Shown here: piece after piece, positions 36,501 to 51,500 of the stretch | How the letters are laid out: each line of letters begins with the position of its first letter | How positions within the stretch are numbered: position 1 is the stretch's first letter | From: Nepenthes gracilis | Lineage: Eukaryota; Streptophyta; Magnoliopsida; Caryophyllales; Nepenthaceae | Direction: 5' to 3' | DNA length: 64,000 bases | Assembly (NCBI GenBank): GCA_033239525.1 | Contig: BSYO01000015.1 | Span: 17,545,713-17,609,712, forward strand | Position numbers and translations under genes: made by a program | Notes under the pieces: model-generated | Database searches by the model: none | Seen by the model: the letters and a program-made list of their open reading frames with translations, nothing else | What the model was told of the DNA's origin: nothing

Positions 36501-39500
36501 AATCTACGGACAATATTTTGGCATACGAATTTTATTACATTTTACTATATAATCTTGCCGAAAAAGAGTTGTCTATCCATTTTATAAAATAGTTGATTAT
36601 AATAATAATAAATTTTTTTAACCTGTTGTTAGATAAAATAGGCTTACCATGTCCAGCCCTCCATTTTGCAGATGGTTAGAGGGCTTGTAAGGTTTAAAAT
36701 CTCTCGTGGAGTTATTTAGGAACACTATTATAAATTTGATAATTTTTATATTTTTTGACAAAATCTATTGCATCTTTCTTTATAGTAGACTAATAATAGT
36801 CCTTTCTCATAATTTTAAAGGTCAATTCTTTTTTTCTGATATGTACTCCATGTATGCCAAGATGTATTTCTTTAAGAGTATAACTAGCTTCTGTTAGTGT
36901 CAAATAGTACATATAGAGTAATGAATAACCCCTTCTATATAATGATTCATCTACTATGGCGTGCTAACTCATGATTTTTGATATCCGTTTTTTCTTCATA
37001 GAATCACTCGGAAGTGTTCTATTTCAAAGGTATTTCAAGTATGGACTTGCCTAAGTTGTCTAATTGGACACTTAGAGAATTTTATCTTATTCCTTTATAC
37101 TAGTTCATTGGAGTACCTTTTGCATATCCTAGACATATTACCATTTTGAAAAGAAAATCGGCTTTCCAATTACTTTCTCCTGAGATATGTATGATCTTAA
37201 AATTTTTGAGGAACGATAAGAGATTCTAAACATTATAGGGTTATGTGGTTAATTTTGAATTAGTTACCTCAAAATTAGCAAATATTTAATTAACTACTGA
37301 TTCGAAATCAATGTAAATAGTTGAATTTTTAATGGAACATTCCTTGACTAACTTCAACCCAATTAGCAAAACTTTATACACAACCACATTGTTAGTGGCT
37401 GAGAATCTAAATGTGATCGAGTATTTGATCTCAATTTCTTCAGGTAAAGTTAGTATTATCCTAGCTTGACTACCTATTTGAAAAAATACTCCACCAATGT
37501 ACAATGTCCATATGAGCGCTGACATATCTGGTGTAGCCCTTAAAGATTTGACTATTTCTTTTTAGATTAGGATTGTTGTTTTAATAATAAAGTCTACAAG
37601 AACTTGACTTCTTCTGGCAGTCGAGCTTCAAACTCTATATCAAACTCATCTACTTTGATTAATTATTTGATTAAGCGCTCTGAATCTCCTGAATTTTATA
37701 AAATATTTTCAAATGTTGATCTAACATGACCATAATTTATGGATTTGAAAATATTGTCAGAGTTTCTTGGTAGCAAAAACTAAGGCTAATGTAGCATTCT
37801 CTATTTGTGTATACCTGATCTCCAAGTTTGTTATAATCTTATTGACATAGTATGTCAGTCGTTGTATCCCTAATTCTTCCTTAACTAAAATAACACTTAA
37901 AATTGTTTCTAAAATGGCCAAAGTAAAAATATAACTCCTCATCCTCCTTAGAATAACTTACAAAAGTAGATGCGTCAAAGGTTTTTATAATCTTAAAAAG
38001 TTTATTAGCACTTATCCATCCACCGAAAATCGTTTGCTTTTGCTTCTCTTAATACCTTAAGGAATGATAATTACTTCGCAACTAGCTTTACCATGAATTA
38101 GGTAAGATTGTAAGTCGCCAGGTTAACCTCTAGATATTTTTTATGATCCGAGATGACTTTTTATCTATTATTACTTTAATCTTCTCAAGATTAACCTCTA
38201 ACTTACGTTTTGAGATTATGAAATCGAAGAACTTATTAGAAGTTATTTGAAATACACACTTATTTGGGTTTATCTTTGTTCGATACTTCCTAAGTATGTC
38301 AAATGTCTCCATTAGATCATTAATATGATCATTGGCAATTACGCTTTTGACAAGCATGTTATCAACGTATACTTCAATATTTCTTCAGTTTACTGGCCTC
38401 TAATATGTTGTTCTAATATTCTTCAAACCAAAAAGTATCATTTTGTTACAGTAGGCTCCCTAGTTTATCATGAAAGAGGCTATTTCTTTATCTTTTAGAT
38501 TCATCTAAATCTATTTATAATGAATAAGCATCCATAAAGTTTAGAGCTAGTGTCCAAATATTAAATCTATTAGTTGATCGATCATTGAGAGAGAGAAATT
38601 ATCTTTTGAATATACTTATTTTCATCTATAATATTAATGTACATCCTCCATTTTTAATCGCTCTTCTTTATGATGACTATATAAGATAGCGAATCCAAAT
38701 AACTGGCTTTCCTAATAAATTTGGCATTTGTTAACTTCATAATCTCTTCTTGAATTATTATAAGCTTTCCTGAGAAGTAGTTTCACCTTTTTTATTTGAC
38801 AAGTTTACTTTCAAAGACGAGGCTCAATTTGTGAACTATCATTTCCATCTAAATACCCGGCATGTCTACTAGTGTCCATATGAAAACATCTGTATTGCTT
38901 AGGAAATTCTATTAATTTTTGTTTTAACTTTTGATCTAATGAATATTTGATCTGGGCATACATATCCGGGCATACCAGATTCAAAGGAATTTGAATAAGT
39001 AATTCTTTGAGTTGAGCCTGCCGAAGAGAGGTCTCATCCGATGTCAAATTCCTCTATTGGTTGTAGAAGAATCGGGCCATTTATTTGCATTAAGTAACAG
39101 CTATGCACAATAACCTTGTCTTTTGAAGAGAGGTTTCAAATCCTGTATTTAGTTAGAAACTTTATTTTAAGATGTGTGATGGAGTGACCGCTCCAAGGAT
39201 TGTTAGGCACGATTAATCCAGTATAATATTGTAAAATGAGGAAAGATCTACTACAAAAAAATTTAATTGGTGGGAGATTATCTTTAGATACGTTCCCATC
39301 ATAATTTTTAGATATATAATTTCCTTTATTTAAATTGGTTTATTATCAAGTCCATATAACAGTCCATTTGATACGTCGAATTTAATTGTTTCTATATCCT
39401 AATTTAATGAATACATTGAAGTAAAGAATATTCTTTAAATCTTTATTATCAATAAAGGTTCATTTCAGTTGATTATTTTAGACTCCATTCAAAATGAGTA

Positions 39501-42500
39501 TAACTAAACAAGAGGATTAGAATGAAAAAAGATTAAGTGTGTTATATCATTGTCATTACAACTGATGACACATTTCTCTATCCCTAATTTCCATATCTTG
39601 TTAGAGGAAGCTTCTTTAAGGTGATCTCGAACTGTTGAACTGACAAATTTTGTGGATACCATATTAATGACCCGTGCCACTACTCAATTTCGTGGTTGCT
39701 TAGGCAGCACTTCATCATCATTTTCTTTAACTCGCGTAGATTTAAGATTTTACAAATATTTTTTGAGATGCCATTTTTATGTCAAGGCCTCAATTTTTTT
39801 TTGAAGTGGCCGTTAGTCTTCAATATTATATCTTGAAAATCAATGGTAGTGGCTATACTCTAACTTATCTCCCCTTCAGATTCTTAACTAGCTTTAACCC
39901 CTTCAGAAATTGCTTATTTTGAATTTGTATTAGAATGTTTGTTCGGATATCGGTGAAGAGTCTAATATGTAGTGGTTTTTATTATATGTGAATACCTGTC
40001 TTGGTCCTCTTTTATTTATGATGATCTCGAGTGTGTATTGATTGCCACCATTTCTCTTTTTTCTCTCATTGATTATATCCCAAATGATGCTCATAATTTG
40101 AGCTTCTAGCTGTTTGGTTTTATTTGTCTCCTTCGCTGCTGTGTAAACTTGGACGATTGTCTCTACCTTCAATAATGTCTTAGGGTCCTGTTGAACCAAT
40201 AACTTCAAAAGATCACCCGGTTAATTATCACCATAAAGACATTTAACTTCATCTTATCGGTAAGTTTTGAGATTTTTCGGACCTCAACGTCAAATCTTGC
40301 CAGAAAAAACTTCATACTCTTATTAAGGAGCATGTTTTATTTTGATAAGATGTCAAGATTATTTCTCTTTATTCCCATTAGAGGTGAAGTGAGATAGGAA
40401 CTGATTAGTTAGCTCTTAAAATGTTTGAATAGAATTTTATCCTAACCACCCATGAAACTAAATTTTTGTATTTTCTTTTAAAGTCAAAGAAAAATACTGG
40501 TAAAATGAGGCATCATCTAAATTTTAAAAGCTAAGCAATATGTGAAAATGGTCAAATGATACATTGGATCAATACTTCCCTCAAAGGATTCCAATACTGG
40601 CATTTTGAATTTATGAGGAAGGCAATGCTTCTAAATTTTTGAGGTGAATGGTGTTCAACCCAATTAGGTTGTCTATCCAGCAATACTTCCTCAAAAAGTC
40701 TGATAATCTATTTTCTTAACTCGCTTTTCCACCTTAGTAGTGGAGGCAATTTTTTCACATTGAAGAATATCCTGAACTTCAATAATTAGTAGATATGCCA
40801 CATATTTGCTTAGTCTGGAGGGTTAGTGGAATGCTATTATATAACCCTTCCTCTCAAATGGAAGGAAATCTTGAATGCCGAGTATTTGAGGATTCCGTCG
40901 CTTATGACTCCCTTCCCTAGTCATAAAATTTATACATTCTTCAAGCCAAAAAGGAATATCGTGATTGTGTGCCTCAAGAGCCACGGGAGTCTTTGGCCAA
41001 AGGGTGACTCCTTGAGGTAGCTTTATTTCCTTTCAAACTCCTCTTTAAGGTTGAAACTTACGGTTTGAGGACTAAACCTCAACTATATGGATTTGGTCCT
41101 TAAACTTATCTCATAGGGACTTTAACATCTTTAACATGTTTCATATCAGAGCGATTAAGACTCCAATGTTTGGAATGGCCGGTGAGTGAGCACTTCAATG
41201 ACTACCTTCTTTGAGGAGGATCCCATTAAGGGAGATATTATTCGGTAGTTGGCTTAATTGTCCATAAGCCTTGTGTTCACTATTTTTTCGTTACTTGTCG
41301 AAAAGTGTGAGTTAGTGGGGGTTTTGAGTAAGTGTAATCTAAATCAGGTAGAAACAAATGACTTGATAGTATTCCTATAGATGGCATCAATAATAAACAT
41401 CTGAAATTGAGATTATAATTTGAATAAATTTAGGCCAAACTAACAAACCTTCTATTTGTTCATACAAACCACAATGTCAAATAAGAATTCAAAGGATATA
41501 GACTCGGTTCTTAATATAATATTCAATACTTAAGTCAGTAACTTCTTGCTTCAAAATTAGAAAGTTGTAAAGATTTTAAGAATGTAAGAAAATAAAAGAT
41601 GAAAATTCGGCTTCATTATATGCAAAAGAACAGGTATTTAGAGGATTCTTAGTCTTTTCTTATCATCTAACTTCAACCCTTTTTTATGAAAAAATGAACA
41701 TATTTATAGTTATATTGCTAGTTAATGGAGATTTTCTAAAGAAAAATAATAAACTATTATTTAATTGGTTATACCAATTGAGAACTAAATAGTTTAATTG
41801 TTTAGCATGCTATGTTTAGATTAACTACCCATTTTATAATTTGGATATCTAACCATTCAAGTCTATGGCCCAATTTTTTTTATATTATTCCATCTACGTG
41901 GCTACTGGGTCATCCATTTGATTTCAATTCTTTTTGACTAAGGCTAGATTTTATTACTTTGACTTAGGCATGATAGGCTGATTGGTTCTTTTTTCTTTCT
42001 GGGCTTACTCTCTATAGACTCGTTATGTTAATCAATCGTACTAGCATTATTCAAGTTGTACCCAACAAATATTATGAACTCTCCATATTTACATTTTATG
42101 TAAATATATATTTTTTATTGTAGATAAATGCAAAATTTTACTTTTACAAAGTGTCACAATAATCTATATTTTTGTATAATTAATAATTGTATTACATAAG
42201 GCTATTCATCAACCACATACAATGGACTCAAATACTTATATTATTAGGTAATTTTCATACAAATATAATTTTGTAATATAAACAGATAAAACTAAAAAGG
42301 TTCATAAACCCAATCCGCACCGACCCAATTTTGTTCATGGACGGATACAGTTTTGATGTTTAGCTCGGACAACCAAGCCTAATCTAGCCTGATTCATCAA
42401 AACCCACTTTGATCTCAAATTGAACCCGATTTTGATTAAATATAATAAATAGTTAATAATTTGGGTTGAATTATATGGATGTTCATGCATATTGGATGGC

Positions 42501-45500
42501 TAATTTGGCTTTGATTTTTGGCTAGCTCTTTGTGATTATTACTTTCTGTAGGATTACAAGCAACAGAGGCCTTCTCAAGAGCTCATAGCGAAGGATTTGC
42601 ATGGTTTGCAATGGAGATTCAGGCACATATACAGAGGTATGGATATTCCTAAACATTGATTAAGCTGCATCTTTCTCTTCCTCTTTAATCCATCTACTTT
42701 GTAGTCAATGTATTTACTGTGTGGAGCAAGTGACTTGTTTGGCATAGCCTTTAAAGCAATATTTGAAAATAGAAAGTATATATTGGCAGTTTTTTTCTAA
42801 GGCTGAGCAGACCAAAACACTATCGAGTTAAAATCTGATTGGCACTCTGATTCTGCAGTTCTTTTTATTATATTAACTAAGTCAATTAGAGCATTGAATT
42901 ATGAATCATTTTCATATGAATTCATGCCCATTTGACATATCATTTAATAGTTCAAACGGTATCACATGGATACTATACTAATTTAGAGAATTACAATTTT
43001 TGCACATGTGCGACTAAGGCCTGAGGTGTCGATTCTAGAATGGGCACGCTTGTGGAGAGCCTGAGAGGCGCTAATTTGAGAGGGACACACTTGAGGCACA
43101 CCCGAGAGATGTCTGAAGCACTGATTCTAGAATGGGAGCGCTGAAGGCGCCGTTACCAATGATACTCGAGTTTGAGGTGCGCCTGACGGGCGTTCAAGCT
43201 CGATTTGCAGTATAAAAATATGCTGATACATTTTTAGCGTTAACCACTTGTATTTTTTGAGACTTGGGTGTCGTTTTTTAGAGTAAAAAGAAGATAATGA
43301 AAGAAAAAAAAATAAAAAAGAGAAAGATTCGTGTATCCAATTGAGTTTCGAATCGTATTCAAATCTTTACCGACTTTAGGCACTCTATTCTTGGAATTGA
43401 TAAGAACGTTTTACTAGTTATATTTTCTACTCTTTTGTTTTGTATTTATTATTTTTTGATCTATTTGTTACAAGGTATGTAATCCTTATATTTGTAAAAT
43501 TTATATAACAGAACTGATTATATAGTGGAGATATTTTGAACGTATTGTCCCATAATTTTTTTTACTTATTTTTAGATGATTTTTCACGTAAAAATTACGT
43601 TTTGTTTTATTATTAATAGTTGTTGTGTGTTTATTATATATTGTCAATTGTTTTCTCAGGTTTAAATACGCGGTTTGAGTCCCAACAAATGATATCAAAA
43701 ACACGGTTATTTGTATCACTTATTAAAACTTATTTGAATCAATAGAGGTTGGTAATAAAATAGTTTGTTCAAATGGCACAAACTATAATATTCGAAAGAG
43801 TAAAATAACAGATTTATTATTTATGAAAATGATATATCTTTTGGTGTTTGCTACGTAAAAGTCCAAGTCAAAATCAGAGGAAGAATGAGTTTTTCAATAT
43901 GAATAAGTTTATGACTATATTTGACAATTTGTAGACGATAATGTGTACAATCACATTCAGAATGAAATGAACGCAAAGACGTCGTGGGAGAAGCTTGAGA
44001 CTCTCTATACTTCAAATTTTGGTTATAATAAATTATATTACTTGATAAAATTGATGCAAGTGAGATACAAAGTAGACATGTCGATAGCTAATCACTTGAA
44101 TAAGTTTCAAGAATGTATAGATCAGTTGAGTGGCATGGGTATTAAGTTTGATGATAAGCTATTGAGTTTGTGGTTATTGACTATATTATCGGACTATTGG
44201 AAGGTGATACAGATCACCATCGTCAATACAGCTCTAAATTGCATGGTGACTTTAAAAATAGCAATAGGAGCCTTGCTAAATGAAGAAATGAGACGTCGAT
44301 CATAGGGCTATTCTTTTTCACACTCCGAAGTGGTGGTCTCTGAGTTAGAGGAATGAATAAAGAGCATGATTCTAAATCTAGTAACAAAAGTCCAAGTAAG
44401 TTTCGGTCGATGTAACAAAACCTCAAGTGCCACCACTATGAGAAAAATGGGGTACATCAAGAAGTAAAGTTACAAGTAAAAATGTGAAAATTTTGATGGT
44501 TATGAGAAGAAAGCGGATAAGGCCTGAGATGAGAAGAGAACCTTAATTATTACCAAAGGCGACCTTTGGTTGGTATATAAGGGGGATAAAGTTATCAATT
44601 TGGCGGATCATGAAGCCAATTGAGTGGTGGATAGCAATGCCTCACTCCATGTCACGTTACGGAGAAAATTCTCCACATCTTATATTCCCGGTGATTTTGG
44701 AGTGTCGAAGATCGATAACAAAGTTATATCTCGGATTGTTGGCTGTGATAACGTATGTCTTATCACCAACAATGAACTAAATTGCTATTGAGGAATGTAC
44801 GATATGTCTCGAATATTCAGCTGAATCTTTTTTCAGTAGGAAAACTTAAAGATGAAGGATTCTACAATATATTTTGTGAAGGGGTATGAAAATTAATTAG
44901 AAAGTCTCTAACAGTTGCCCTTGGAAGAAAAATCTTCAACTTGTATGTGTTGCAAACCTTTATTTTAGTTGGAGATGTACATTTTGTTAGAAGTGAGGAA
45001 TCTTTAGATTTGTAATATCGAAGGTTGAGTCACATGAATGAAAATAAGTTAAATTGTTTAGCTAAGAAGGACTTCTTTTAGGATGTGAAGGAAGCAAAGA
45101 TGAAGACTTGGCACTCATTATATGGCGGAAAAGTAATGACAAATCTCATTTCATGAAAACTCATCCACAAAAAAAGTTAATCTTCTTGAGTTGATCCACA
45201 CCGATATATGTGGCCCTCTTAAAGTAAAGACACTCATAGAAACACTGTACTTCATCATATTTATTAATGATTGCTCAAGAAAGTAATGAAAATATCCGTT
45301 GAAATCAATGGTTAAACCCTTGACGTCTTTGAACAATTTTATGCCTTGATTGAGAGACAAACGAGAAGAAAGTTAAAGTGCATCTGAAGTGACAATAGTG
45401 GAGAGTATATCGAAGTATTTGATATGTATTGTTAGACTCACGGAATTTGACACCAAAAGATTACCAAAGACATTGCATTTGAATGGTGTAGTTGAATGGA

Positions 45501-48500
45501 TGAATAGGATGTTGTTGGAGAGAGTTCAATATGTGCTTTTAGAGATGAAGTTCTGATTTATTTTGGGGAAAATCTTAAATGTTGTAACTTATGTTATTAA
45601 CTTATTACTGAGCGGTCCACTCAATGGATAAGGACCGGAGAAGGTGTGGTCCAAGAAAGAGGTATCCTATAACTATTTACGCGTATTTGAGTGTAAGGCC
45701 TTTATCCACATATTGAAGGACGAGAGGACCAAACTAGAGTCCAAGAGAAGAAGTGTATTTTTTTTGGCTATAAGGAAGATGACTTGGGATATTGATTCTA
45801 CAATCTAATAGAAAAGAACTTGTCAGATCGAGGGATATAGTATTCATTGAGGACAAGATAATTGAAGATATTGACAAAGAGGTGAGGGTCGTTTCCAACA
45901 ACAATAGCAGTCGAGTTTGTGATATGAATCATGAGCCCCTAATACCTGTGCTAGTTCATAATGAAGACGGTAATCAAAGCAATGGCGAAGAGGAAGGAGA
46001 TTGTAGGACTCCTACGTTCGTTGATGAGGATGATGTTGTACCTCATGATGTTGTTGAACCCACTAAGACTACTTCACTTCGACGATCCACAAGAGATTGA
46101 AGGCCTTCTATTCATCTATCAATTGATGAGTATATATTATTTGCTAATGGAAGTGAGCCTGAAAGTTTTGAGGAAGTTATGGTGGACAAGCACAAAGTAG
46201 AGTGGATGGAAGCCATACAATATGAAATAAAATTACCTCAAAAAAATCATACCTTCAAGATGATAAAATTGCAAAAGGGCATGTGAGTATTGAAAAATAA
46301 GTGGGTCTTTTACTTAAAGGCTGGATGAAACAGCCCACAACCAAGGTATAAGGCCGGATTGATTGTAAAAGGCTTTAATCAGCGGAATGATATTAATTTT
46401 GATGAGATTTTTGTCCCGATTGTGAAGATATCTTCAATCCTGGTGGTTCTTGGATTAGTTGTTATTCTTGACTTGGAAGTGAAACAATTCGATGGATGGA
46501 TAACTTTTTTTCATGGTGACCTTGAGGAGGAGATTTACATGGTGTAATAGAGGGATTCCGAGTTGAGGGAAGGGAATGTTTAGTATATCATTTGAAGAAA
46601 AGCCCATATGGGTTGGAGCAAACTCCAAGACAATGGTATAAAAAATTTAAATCTATTATGGTGGATCAAGGCTACCGGAAGATTATTTCGGACCATTGTA
46701 TCTTTGTTCAGAAGTTTTCGAAAGATAATTTCATTATTCTCCTACTCCGTGTGAATGATATGCTCATTGTTAAGAGAAATGCCTCCTAAATTGCCGAATT
46801 GAAGTAACAGCTCGAGAAGTTCTTTGCCATGAAGGATTTGGTACCGGCAAAGTAAATTCTATGTATAAGAATATTTCGTGACCGTAAAGTAAGAAAACGG
46901 TGGATGTCCTAAAAGAGTTATGTGGAGAAGGTGTTTTAATATTTTAACATGGAGAAGTTAAAGCCGGTGAACACTACGTTGGCCAATTATTTTAAATTGA
47001 GTAACAAGTAATACCCTTCCATAGATGATAAAAAGGCAAGTACAAGAGATGTACCCTACTCTTCGGCCGTGGAAAATTTAATGTATACTATGGTATGTAC
47101 GAGACCTGATATTACTTATATTATTGGTACGATCAGTTATTTGCTATCAAATTCCGGTAAAGAATATTGATCCGTGGTGAAATGGATATTGCAATATCTT
47201 TGAAGAACTTCCAAGTTGTGTTTGTATTTCAAAAGAAATAAACTACTTCTGGTTGGGTATACTGATATAGACATGGCAGACAATATTGACTCTTATAAGT
47301 CCACATCAGGGTATTTAGTCGTGTTTGTAGGAAGAGTTATTTCTTAACAATTAAAATTATAGAAGTGTGTTGCTTTCTCGACCACCGATGCGAAATTTAT
47401 TACTACAACGGAGGCAAGTAATGAGATGTTGTGGATAAAAAATTTTATCTAGGAACTTGGTTTCAAGTAGGAGTGATATGTGCTACTTTGTGACAATCAA
47501 AACGCAATTCACCTTTATAAAAACTCGTAATTTCATTTCAGATCGGAACACATTGATATGAGATATTATTGTGTGCGAAATGTTGTTAATTCAAGGTTAT
47601 TAATGCTTAATAAGGTCGGATCAAAGAAAATTTAATCAGATATGATGACCAAAGTGTTATAGAGAGGAAAACTTAAAACTTATCAAATCATTATCAAAAT
47701 AATGATGATGATTAACCTACATGATCATGAGAAAAAATTTATTAGGTTATGGGTCACTCCCGTATAAACCCATACCCATTTGACATGTTATTTGGTGGTT
47801 CGAACAAGATTATATAGGTACCGTACCGATGCATAAGATTTGCCTAAGGAGTCGATTCTAGAAGGGGCACACTTGAGGCGCACCGAAGGTTCCAATTTCA
47901 AAAAGGCAAGCACGAGGCGCACCCAAGACATCATTTCCAGTGATAGCTGCGCTCATGGTGTGCCTGATTGGTGTTCGAATGCAGTTTGCAGTATAAAAAT
48001 ACGCTGTTATGTTTTTAGGGTTAACCATTTACATTCTTTAAAATCTAGAGTGCCGTTTTTTAGAGAAAAAAAAAGAGAAAGAGAGAAAAAATGAAGAGGA
48101 AGATTTGTGCATCCGGTTGAATCTCAAATCGTGTTTTAATCTCCGTCGATCTTAGGAACGCTATTCTCGGAATTGAAAAGAATATTTTACTGATTTTATT
48201 TTCTACTCTTTCATATTTTACTTCTTATTACTTGGTTTATTTATTATAAGGTATCTAATTATTATATTTTTAGAATTTGTATGAATGAATTGATTATATA
48301 GTTGAGATATTTCAGACGTATCATCTCGTAATTTTTTTTCTCTCATTCTTAAGAGGATTTTTCATGTAAAATACCTTTTATTTCATTATTAGTAATTATT
48401 ATATACTTGTTATAAATTACTAATTGTTTACTCGCGGTTTAAATAAATGGCCTGGGTTTTCAACACAGATAGCTAACTTAATAATCATATAGATAGAATA

Positions 48501-51500
48501 TAATCAGCTGATTGAAATTCTCTGTAAATTAGTTAGATTTATTTTTCCTAAAGTCTAAATGCATTGATTTTTTTTTTCTTTTTCTTCAAAAGCACACTTA
48601 AGAGAGCTTTTGTGAGGACATTTTCATAGTTCTTCCAAAAAGAAACAAACAAGTACCCCCAAAGTCATGCCCAGAAGAATTATAGTTTAACATAGCATTG
48701 CATCATGGATGAAAGTACTGGCAAATATTTGCAATATCAGTTGAGATACATCTGGCAAATTTTTTTTTTTTTTATTTTTTAAAGCTTTTTCATTGTTGGG
48801 TTCATGAAACTTAAAAAGTGTACATTTAAATATAATTGTATCTTTTAAAAAGTGAAAATCTTTATGATCTATGGATGTTTAAATTATGGATATTTTTCAA
48901 TGAGTTAGATGATATCAAAATAAGTATGGATATATTGACTAAAATTATTTAAATATGTAAAAAAAAATAATTAAAAATAATAAAATTTTAGCATATAATT
49001 TGATTCTAAGGTAATTTTAAAAAATATTTCTATATTTATAATGTTTGATTATGATGTATATGATCAATATTGATTTGAGTGGACTAATCCCAAGAATTAT
49101 TTTGGCTAATTTAATGGGGCAGGTCGGCCAAGAAGACACCTGCTGACTACGGGCTGGAGTGCTTTTGTGAACAAGAAAAGGCTCGTTTCAGGAGATGCTG
49201 TGCTCTTTCTCAGGTGCCAAAGCGTAAAATTTAGGAATTTCAGTGTAATTTTCTGGTAATAAGAATCATAATTTATGCTACCCTAAATTGCAGGGATGCT
49301 GGTGGAGAACTGAGATTAGGAATCCGAAGGGCGGCTCAAGTCAAAGGAATAAATCCGTTGCTGTCACCCCCCAGTGAACGGTCGATTCATGGCGGTCTCG
49401 AAACGGTGATTGATGCCATATCTGTTGGGCGTGCTTTTGACATCTGCTATAATTCTAGGTATCTTATGTAGTTCATATATAACACTTCGCATCGGTGCTT
49501 AGCGTAAATGATGAAATGGATTTTTACCTTCTATTTTGCTGGTTCGAATTCGATCAGTAATTGTTCCCTCCGGTTTCTGGAATGAAGATTGTCGCTACTT
49601 ATTGAATGATGTACGGTATTAAAGAATTGGTGGCTGCGATTGTTGGGTTTTGGTGCCTTATGAATACCACAACCATTGGATGTGTGGTTCTTCCCTTCTG
49701 AAACTGTTCCACGAGTCCACGAGATGTTTCGTCTGACAGAAAATCTAGTAAGAGTTTTAAGGTATTTCCCCCCTGATGTGTACGTATATGGCGCACTGAA
49801 AACAGTAGCATTCACGTCAAAAAAGTTCGCGTGCGGGGTTCACTAGAGGACCTACGCCTGATCTGTTGGGGTCACTCCCTTCTTGAGAATGTGGTTGCGG
49901 ACTATTACGCAGATATGGCACGAGGACTTATGCGCTTGTATTGTCCACGGATTTAGAAACGAGTTATCCTAAAAATGTGGCCGAGGATTTTCTGCTGTTG
50001 GAACCCTAGGTCCGAGGTCTTGGAGGCCCGAGGACCTGGATGCACAATGCACATGTGGAGGTCAACTCAGAAGATCTTCTGAGCATGCGAGATCTATGGG
50101 GAATGAGCATGCCGTCCTTGTAGAGTGGTGGGCTATTTCTGTAGAGCCGACAATCTGCAAAGCTGTTGCAGATTTGCAGGTTGCCAGGAGGCCACTTGTA
50201 TGGGTGTTCCCCACGTTGGCACGGTTGTTTCTTTCAATAGGCCATGTATATATTTGCAAAGAAGGTGCCACACAGAATGCGAGAGAGTGGGAGAATTTTC
50301 AGTAGAGGGGAGAAGAGTAAAGTGTAATAGAGAACTGTGAGTGTGTGTGCTCTGTTCTTCATCTTCGTCTCTAAGGAGGGTTGTGTAGCCATGTTGTCCC
50401 TGTAACCCGCTCTCACACTTAGTGGATTTATTTGTGGACTGAAATCCCGTGGTTTTTCCCTTATTTTGAAGGGTTTTTCATGTAAAATTAGGTTGTATTC
50501 TTCTTCTCCACTTTATCTCTCCTTATTGTTGATTCTGACTAAGTGACTGTGTTTGTGTGTGGTTGGGTGTTGTGCTGTCCGACCTGTTACTCTTCCTTTT
50601 GTGCCCACATGATCCACTCATGATAAAATCTCATGTGCTACGACGGGTATAAATACCCATGTATTTATTTTAGGGTGATTCTGAGAGCCATCTTGCACAA
50701 GGCTCGTTGCATGAATAGAGAAAAGGAGAATAGAGAGGAAGGGGAAGAATTGAGTATATGTTTAAGGTCCAATTTTAGTTCCATCATTTGTCAAATTTGG
50801 ATATATTATTCTAATTTTAATTATAAAACGATTACTGGTTGATTTTACATTTTTTCATTGTATTTTTTGGTCCAATTGTTAGTTGTATTAAGGATCGTAT
50901 TAACCGGTTCTTTACAAAGATTTTAGTTTTGAAGAAGCTATTTAGAAGGAGTTATTTGTAATCAAACCTCATTATAGCGAAAATAGTTAGGATGCAAGGT
51001 ATCGTGGTATTTTCTTATTTGAAAAGGATTTTCACGTAAAATTATTCGTACAATTTGTGTGCTTGGTTGCTTTATTATTTTTGTTTCTCATGTTTAATGG
51101 GAGAAAGTAGTAGCTGACGGTGTCGGAGGATTTGAAACCCAATGTGCCGTGTGAATCCTACCAGCAATGTGGCCCGTGTTTATTTGATTTGATAAATAAA
51201 TTGTTGCTTTGTTAGTACATATAAAGGGGGAAAAGAAGGAATTGGATCCTCTCCATTTGATGGATGCTCCGTTTCGTAGATTCAAGATATCGTTGTTTGA
51301 ATCTCATTGGAAAAAGATATATTTCAATATTTCTAATTAAATGTTCTAAGTTCGACCCTTACTGAAAGATTGATGGATTTGCTGTAAGGATATTCAATTC
51401 AGGGTACAAGTTAGAGTAATTGCAAGTTTGTTTCTGGTTTTCTATATTATGCTGGCATCTTTTGGTTCTTATTCCCGACCAAGAAATTCTAGATGAACAA

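Larger units (their letters stand above)
36129..41700 (-). mobile_element. Antisense Tat-like Ty3/Gypsy element in ARF3 intron 3
   Basis: Related LTR segments at 36129-36430 and 41391-41690 share blocks such as ATTATAATTT(A/G)AATAAATTT, TTCTATTTG and GAATGT(G/A)AGAA. Beside the right LTR, 41371-41390 read on the minus strand is TTGATGCCATCTATAGGAAT, close to the TTGGCGCCGTCTGTGGGAAC primer binding site I recall for plant Gypsy elements. The interior on the minus strand runs gag, linker, reverse transcriptase, RNase H, then a second RNase H-like domain, which is the order of the Tat lineage. The integrase is not found. All frames are broken. The element lies opposite to ARF3 and is removed by splicing. 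The outer LTR edges are uncertain; the right LTR may reach about 42050. Confidence 0.75.
42902..48465 (+). mobile_element. Near full-length, decayed Ty1/Copia element in ARF3 intron 4
   Basis: The LTRs (42902-43687 and 47750-48465) flank a complete order of Copia domains on the plus strand: gag, knuckle, protease, integrase, reverse transcriptase and RNase H. The total of about 5.56 kb is typical of Copia. After the 5' LTR, ATGATATCAAAAAC (43689 on) is a decayed initiator-Met primer binding site. Many stops and frameshifts make it inactive. It lies in the same direction as ARF3, inside the intron 42637-49122. No matching target duplication is visible at the edges I chose, so the edges may be off by some bases. 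Confidence 0.85.

Noticed and set aside
42902..48465. The intron-4 Copia element as a potentially active retrotransposon
   Set aside because: Protease and reverse transcriptase active sites are altered and many stops and frameshifts are present.
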